Source: Camelus bactrianus | Taxonomy: Eukaryota > Chordata > Mammalia > Artiodactyla > Camelidae | Direction: 5' to 3' | Length of the DNA stretch: 64,000 nucleotides | Assembly (NCBI RefSeq): GCF_048773025.1 | Contig: NC_133569.1 | Span: 2,356,001-2,420,000, forward strand | Shown: positions 61,171-64,000 of the stretch, one piece after another | Layout of the letters: the number at the start of each line of letters is the position of its first letter | Numbering within the stretch: position 1 is the stretch's first letter | The notes under the pieces: generated by a model | What the model was told of the DNA's origin: nothing | The model's input: only the letters and a program-made list of their open reading frames with translations | Database searches by the model: none | Made by a program: the position numbers and the translations under genes

Positions 61171-61419
61171 GTGTGTGTGAAAGCCGTCCTTCACCTAGCT
61201 TGTTGGGAACACAAAGTTTCTCTTCAGTTGCAAACTCCAATCCATACATATATATGTGGAGGTACTATCTCCAACTCGGTTTTACAGAGAAAACTGCAGG
61301 AAATTCAAAACGGCACTAGGAAACAGACCGAGAAACCAGAGAAATAGTTTCTCCTGCAAACCGTTCCCTTTGTGCTAGATGAACGAAAGTCTCTCCACAT
61401 GCTCAGTTCTGAGAGATAA
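61171..61419 (+). repeat. Inserted monomer X
   Basis: Foreign to the 12-mer. Marks are CTCCAATCC, TATGTGGAGG, TACTATCTCC, ACAGAGAAAAC and AGAGAAATAG. Its TGTGGAGG resembles the transitional monomers at 31809 and 33053, a possible source. Confidence 0.75.
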
Positions 61420-61668
61420 GTGTGTGTGAAAGCCGTCCTTCACCTAGCTTGTTGGGAACACAAAGTTTCTCTTCAGCTGCAAATTCCACTCCATACATAT
61501 ATATGGGAAGGTACTAGCTCCAACTCGGTTTTATAGTGAAAACTGCAGGAACTTCAAACTGGAAGTAGGAAACAGACCGAGAAACCCGAGTAAAAGTTTC
61601 TCCTGCACCCCGTTCCCTTTGTGCTAGATGAACGAACGTCTCTCCACATGCTCAGTTCTGAGAGATAA
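61420..61668 (+). repeat. Monomer Y, second copy
   Basis: Shares with 48975-49223 all of CAGCTGCAAATTCC, ATATGGGAAGG, TTTTATAGTG, CTGGAAGTAGG and GAAACCCGAG. It differs by AAGTG instead of AATTG at the start and CTGCACCCCG for CTGCAACCCG. Confidence 0.88.
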
Positions 61669-61917
61669 GTGTGTGTGAAAGCCGTCCTTCAACTAGCTTG
61701 TTGGGAACACAAAGATTCTCTTCAGTTGCAAACTCCACTCCGTACATATATATGGTTAGGTACAAGCTCCAACTCTGTTTTACAGTGAAAACTGCAAGAA
61801 CTTCAAACCGGCACTAGGAAACAGACCGAGATACCAGAGTAAAAGTTTCCCCTGCAACCCGTTCCCTTTGTGCTAGATGAACGAACGTCTCTCCACATGC
61901 TGAGTTCTGAGAGATAA
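61669..61917 (+). repeat. Inserted monomer W
   Basis: Foreign to the 12-mer. Marks are TTCAACTAGC with AAGATTCTC, CCGTAC, ATATGGTTAGG, TACAAGCTCC and CTGCAAGAAC. It mixes left-domain (AGATTCTC, GCAAGAAC) and right-domain (CCGTAC) states. Seen once in the window. Confidence 0.72.
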
Positions 61918-63411
61918 GTGTCTGTGAAAACAGTCCTTCACCTTCCTTGTTGGGAACACATAGTTTCTCTTCAGCTGTAAACTCCACTCCATACATATAT
62001 ATGGGGAGCTACTAGCTCCAACTCGGTTTTACAGTGAAAACTGCAGGAAAATCAAACCGGCACTTGGAAAAAGACCGAGAAACCAGAGTAAAAGTTTCCA
62101 CTTCAACACGTTCCCTTTGTTCTAGATGAACGAACGTCTCTCCAAATGCTCAGTTCTGAGAGATAATTGTGTGTGAAAGCCGTCCTTCACCTAGCTTGTT
62201 GGGAACACAAAGTTTCTCTTCAGTTGCAATTTCCACTCCATACATATATATGGGGAGCTACTAGCTCCATCACGGTTTTACAGTGAAAACTGCAGGAAAT
62301 TCAAACCGGCACTAGGAAACAGACCGAAAAACCACAGTAAAAGTTTCTCCTGCAAACCTTTCCCTTTGTGCTAGATGAACGAACGTCTCTATACATGCTC
62401 AGTTCTGAGAGATAAGTGTGTGTGAATGCCGTCCTTCACCTAGCTTGTTGGGAACACAAAGCTTCTCTTCAGTTGCAAACTCCACTCCATACATATATAT
62501 GGGGAAGTAGTAGCTCCAGCTCGGTTTTACAGTGAATACTGCAGGAACTTCAAACCGGCACTAGGAAACAGACCGAGATACCAGAGTAAATGTTTCTCCT
62601 GCAAACCGTTCAATTTCTGCTAGATGAACGAACGTCTCTCCACATGCTCAGTTCTGAGAGATAATTGTGTGTGAAAGCCGTCCTTCAACTAGCTTGTTGG
62701 GAACACAAAGTTTCTCTTCAGTTTCAAACTCCAATCCATACATATATATGGGGAGGTATTAGCTCCAAGTAGGTTTTACAGAGAAAACTGCAGGAACATC
62801 AAACCGGCAGTAGGAAACAGACTGAGAAACCAGAGTAAAAGTTTCTCCTGCAAACCGTTCCCTTTGTTCTAGAAGAAAGAACGTCTCTCCACATGCTCAG
62901 TTCTGAGAGATAAATTTGTGTGAAAGCCGTCCTTCATCTAGCTTGTTGGGAACACAAAGTTTCTCTTCAGTTGCCAACTACATTCCATACATATATATGG
63001 GGAGGTACTAGCTCCAACTCGGTTTTACAGTGAAAACTGCAGTAACTTCAAACCGGCTCTAGGAAACAGACCGAGAAACCAGAGAAAAAGTTTCCCCTGC
63101 AACCCGTTCCCTTTGTGCTAGATGAACGAACGTCTCTCCACATGCTCATTTCTGAGAGATAAGTGTGTGTGAAAGCCGTCCTTCAACTAGCTTGTTGGGA
63201 ACACAAAGTTTCTCTTCATTTGTAAACTCCACTCCTTACATATATATAGGGAGGTACTAGCTCCAACTCGGTTTTACAGTGAAAACTGCAGGAACTTCAA
63301 ACCGGCACTAGGAAACAGACCGAGAAACCAGAGTAATAATTTCTCCTGCAAACCGTTCCCTTTGTGCTAGATGAACGAACGTCTCTCCACATGCTCAGTT
63401 CTGAGAGATAA

Positions 63412-64000
63412 GTGTGTGTGAAAGCCGTCGTTCACCTAGCTTTTTGGGAACACAAAGTTTCCCTTCAGTTGCAACTCCACTCCATATATATATATGGGGA
63501 GGTACTAGCTCCAACTATGTTTTACAGTGAAAACTGCAGGAACTTCAAACAGGCACTAGGAAACAGACCGATATACCAGAGTAAAAGTTTCTCCTGCAAA
63601 CCGTTCCTTTTGTGCTAGATGAACGAACGTCTCTCCACATGCTCAGTTCTGAGAGATAAGTGTGTGTTAAAGCCGTCCTTCACATAGCTTGTTGGGAACA
63701 CAAAGTTTCTCTTCAGTTGAAAACTCCACTCCATACATATATATGGGGAGGTACAAGATCCAACTCGGTTTTACAGTGAAAACTTCAGGAACTTCAAACT
63801 GGCACTAGGAAACAGACCGAGAAACCAGAGTAATAGTTTCTCCTGCAACCCGTTCCCTTTGTGCTAGATAAACGAACGTCTCTCCACATGCTCAGTTCTG
63901 AGAGATAAATGTGTGTGAAAGCCGTCCTTCACCTAGCTTGTTGGGAACACAAAGTTTCTCTTCAGTTGCAAACTCCACTCCATACATATATATGGGGATG
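63412..64000 (+). repeat. 12-mer HOR, start of a further copy, runs off the window
   Basis: Monomer 1 (GTCGTTC, CTTTTTGGG), then a monomer that starts as 2 (GTTAAAGCC, GATCCAACTCGG) but ends as 4 (CTTCAGG, GTGCTAGATAAACG), then the start of 5 (AAATGTGTGTG, GGGGATG). Monomer 3 has thus been lost by a 2/4 fusion. The array clearly continues past base 64000. Confidence 0.82.

Larger units (their letters stand above)
59928..63411 (+). repeat. 12-mer HOR, 14-monomer copy with inserted X-Y-W and a 7/8 fusion
   Basis: Order 1 2 3 4 5 X Y W 6 7/8 9 10 11 12, 3484 bp. Three foreign monomers lie between 5 and 6, and monomers 7 and 8 are fused into one. The fusion at about 62166-62414 begins TTGCAATTTCC and CTCCATCACGG (7) and ends GTGAAAACTGCAGGAAATTC and CTATACATG (8). 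Its length equals that of the other 14-mer at 47483 by coincidence of different events. Confidence 0.88.
1..64000 (+). repeat. Satellite DNA array, ~248-249 bp monomer, ~257 copies
   Basis: The same unit recurs without break from the first to the last base. Landmarks in each monomer, in order, are a GTGTGTGTG tract, a CACCTAGCTTGTTGGGAA block, AAAGTTTCTC, a CATATATATG palindrome, GTTTTACAGTGAAAAC, AACTTCAAACCGGCAC, a second AAAGTTTCTC, TGTGCTAGATGAACGAACG and CTCAGTTCTGAG. Successive GAGAGATA sites at 242, 490 and 739 give the 248-249 bp period. All copies are head to tail on the same strand and I saw no inversion. Copies differ from one another by scattered substitutions and 1-3 bp indels, many of them shared by particular variants. 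No transposon, gene or unique spacer interrupts the array. Such organisation is typical of centromeric or other heterochromatic satellite DNA in eukaryotes. The family name and host are not recognised. Confidence 0.98.

Noticed and set aside
1-64000. CRISPR-like array of repeats and spacers
   Set aside because: The whole 249-bp unit is repeated; there is no short constant repeat alternating with unique spacers.
1-64000. Retroelement or DNA transposon as source of the repeat
   Set aside because: No coding remnant, terminal inverted repeat, target-site duplication or poly-A tail is seen, and the copies are strictly tandem.
1-64000. Ribosomal intergenic spacer subrepeats
   Set aside because: No rRNA gene sequence appears in 64 kb, far longer than a usual spacer repeat tract.

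Overview
The whole 64 kb window is one uninterrupted tandem satellite array. Every stretch I read is a head-to-tail copy, all in the same orientation, of one AT-leaning monomer of about 248-249 bp, roughly 257 copies in all. It enters and leaves the window inside the array. I found no protein gene, RNA gene, transposon, CRISPR array or unique-sequence island. This points to constitutive heterochromatin (centromeric, pericentromeric or subtelomeric) of a eukaryotic chromosome. I do not recognise the satellite family by name, and the sequence alone does not say whether the host is a plant or an animal.

The monomers fall into named variants that recur in fixed order, so the array is built of higher-order repeats (HORs). 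Coordinates use a phase in which a monomer begins at the first G of its GTGTGTGTG tract. The left domain (1 to about 23.55 kb) uses a long order that I label a to z. A run of 20 variants appears in the same order at 2484-7454 and 17148-22114, with extra partial copies between and after them. The middle (23.55-33.8 kb) holds an almost perfect 2735-bp (11-monomer) tandem duplication, then a transitional set of monomers. From 33.8 kb the right domain is made of a 12-monomer HOR, numbered 1 to 12 here.

The right domain occurs as one complete 12-mer (56940-59927) and as altered copies: 11-mers lacking monomer 6, an 8-mer lacking 7-10, a 16-mer with monomers 3-6 duplicated, and two different 14-mers that share a foreign monomer Y. 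A 9205-bp (37-monomer) segment spanning the transitional and first 12-mer-type copies is present twice in tandem (29428-38632, then 38633 to about 47.48 kb) with only a handful of differences.

There are no genes working together here. What the window records is repeated unequal exchange and gene-conversion-like homogenisation. The recurring 61-69 codon open frames are a by-product of repetition: most begin at GTG, all end at the same monomer position, and the monomer length is not a stable multiple of three.
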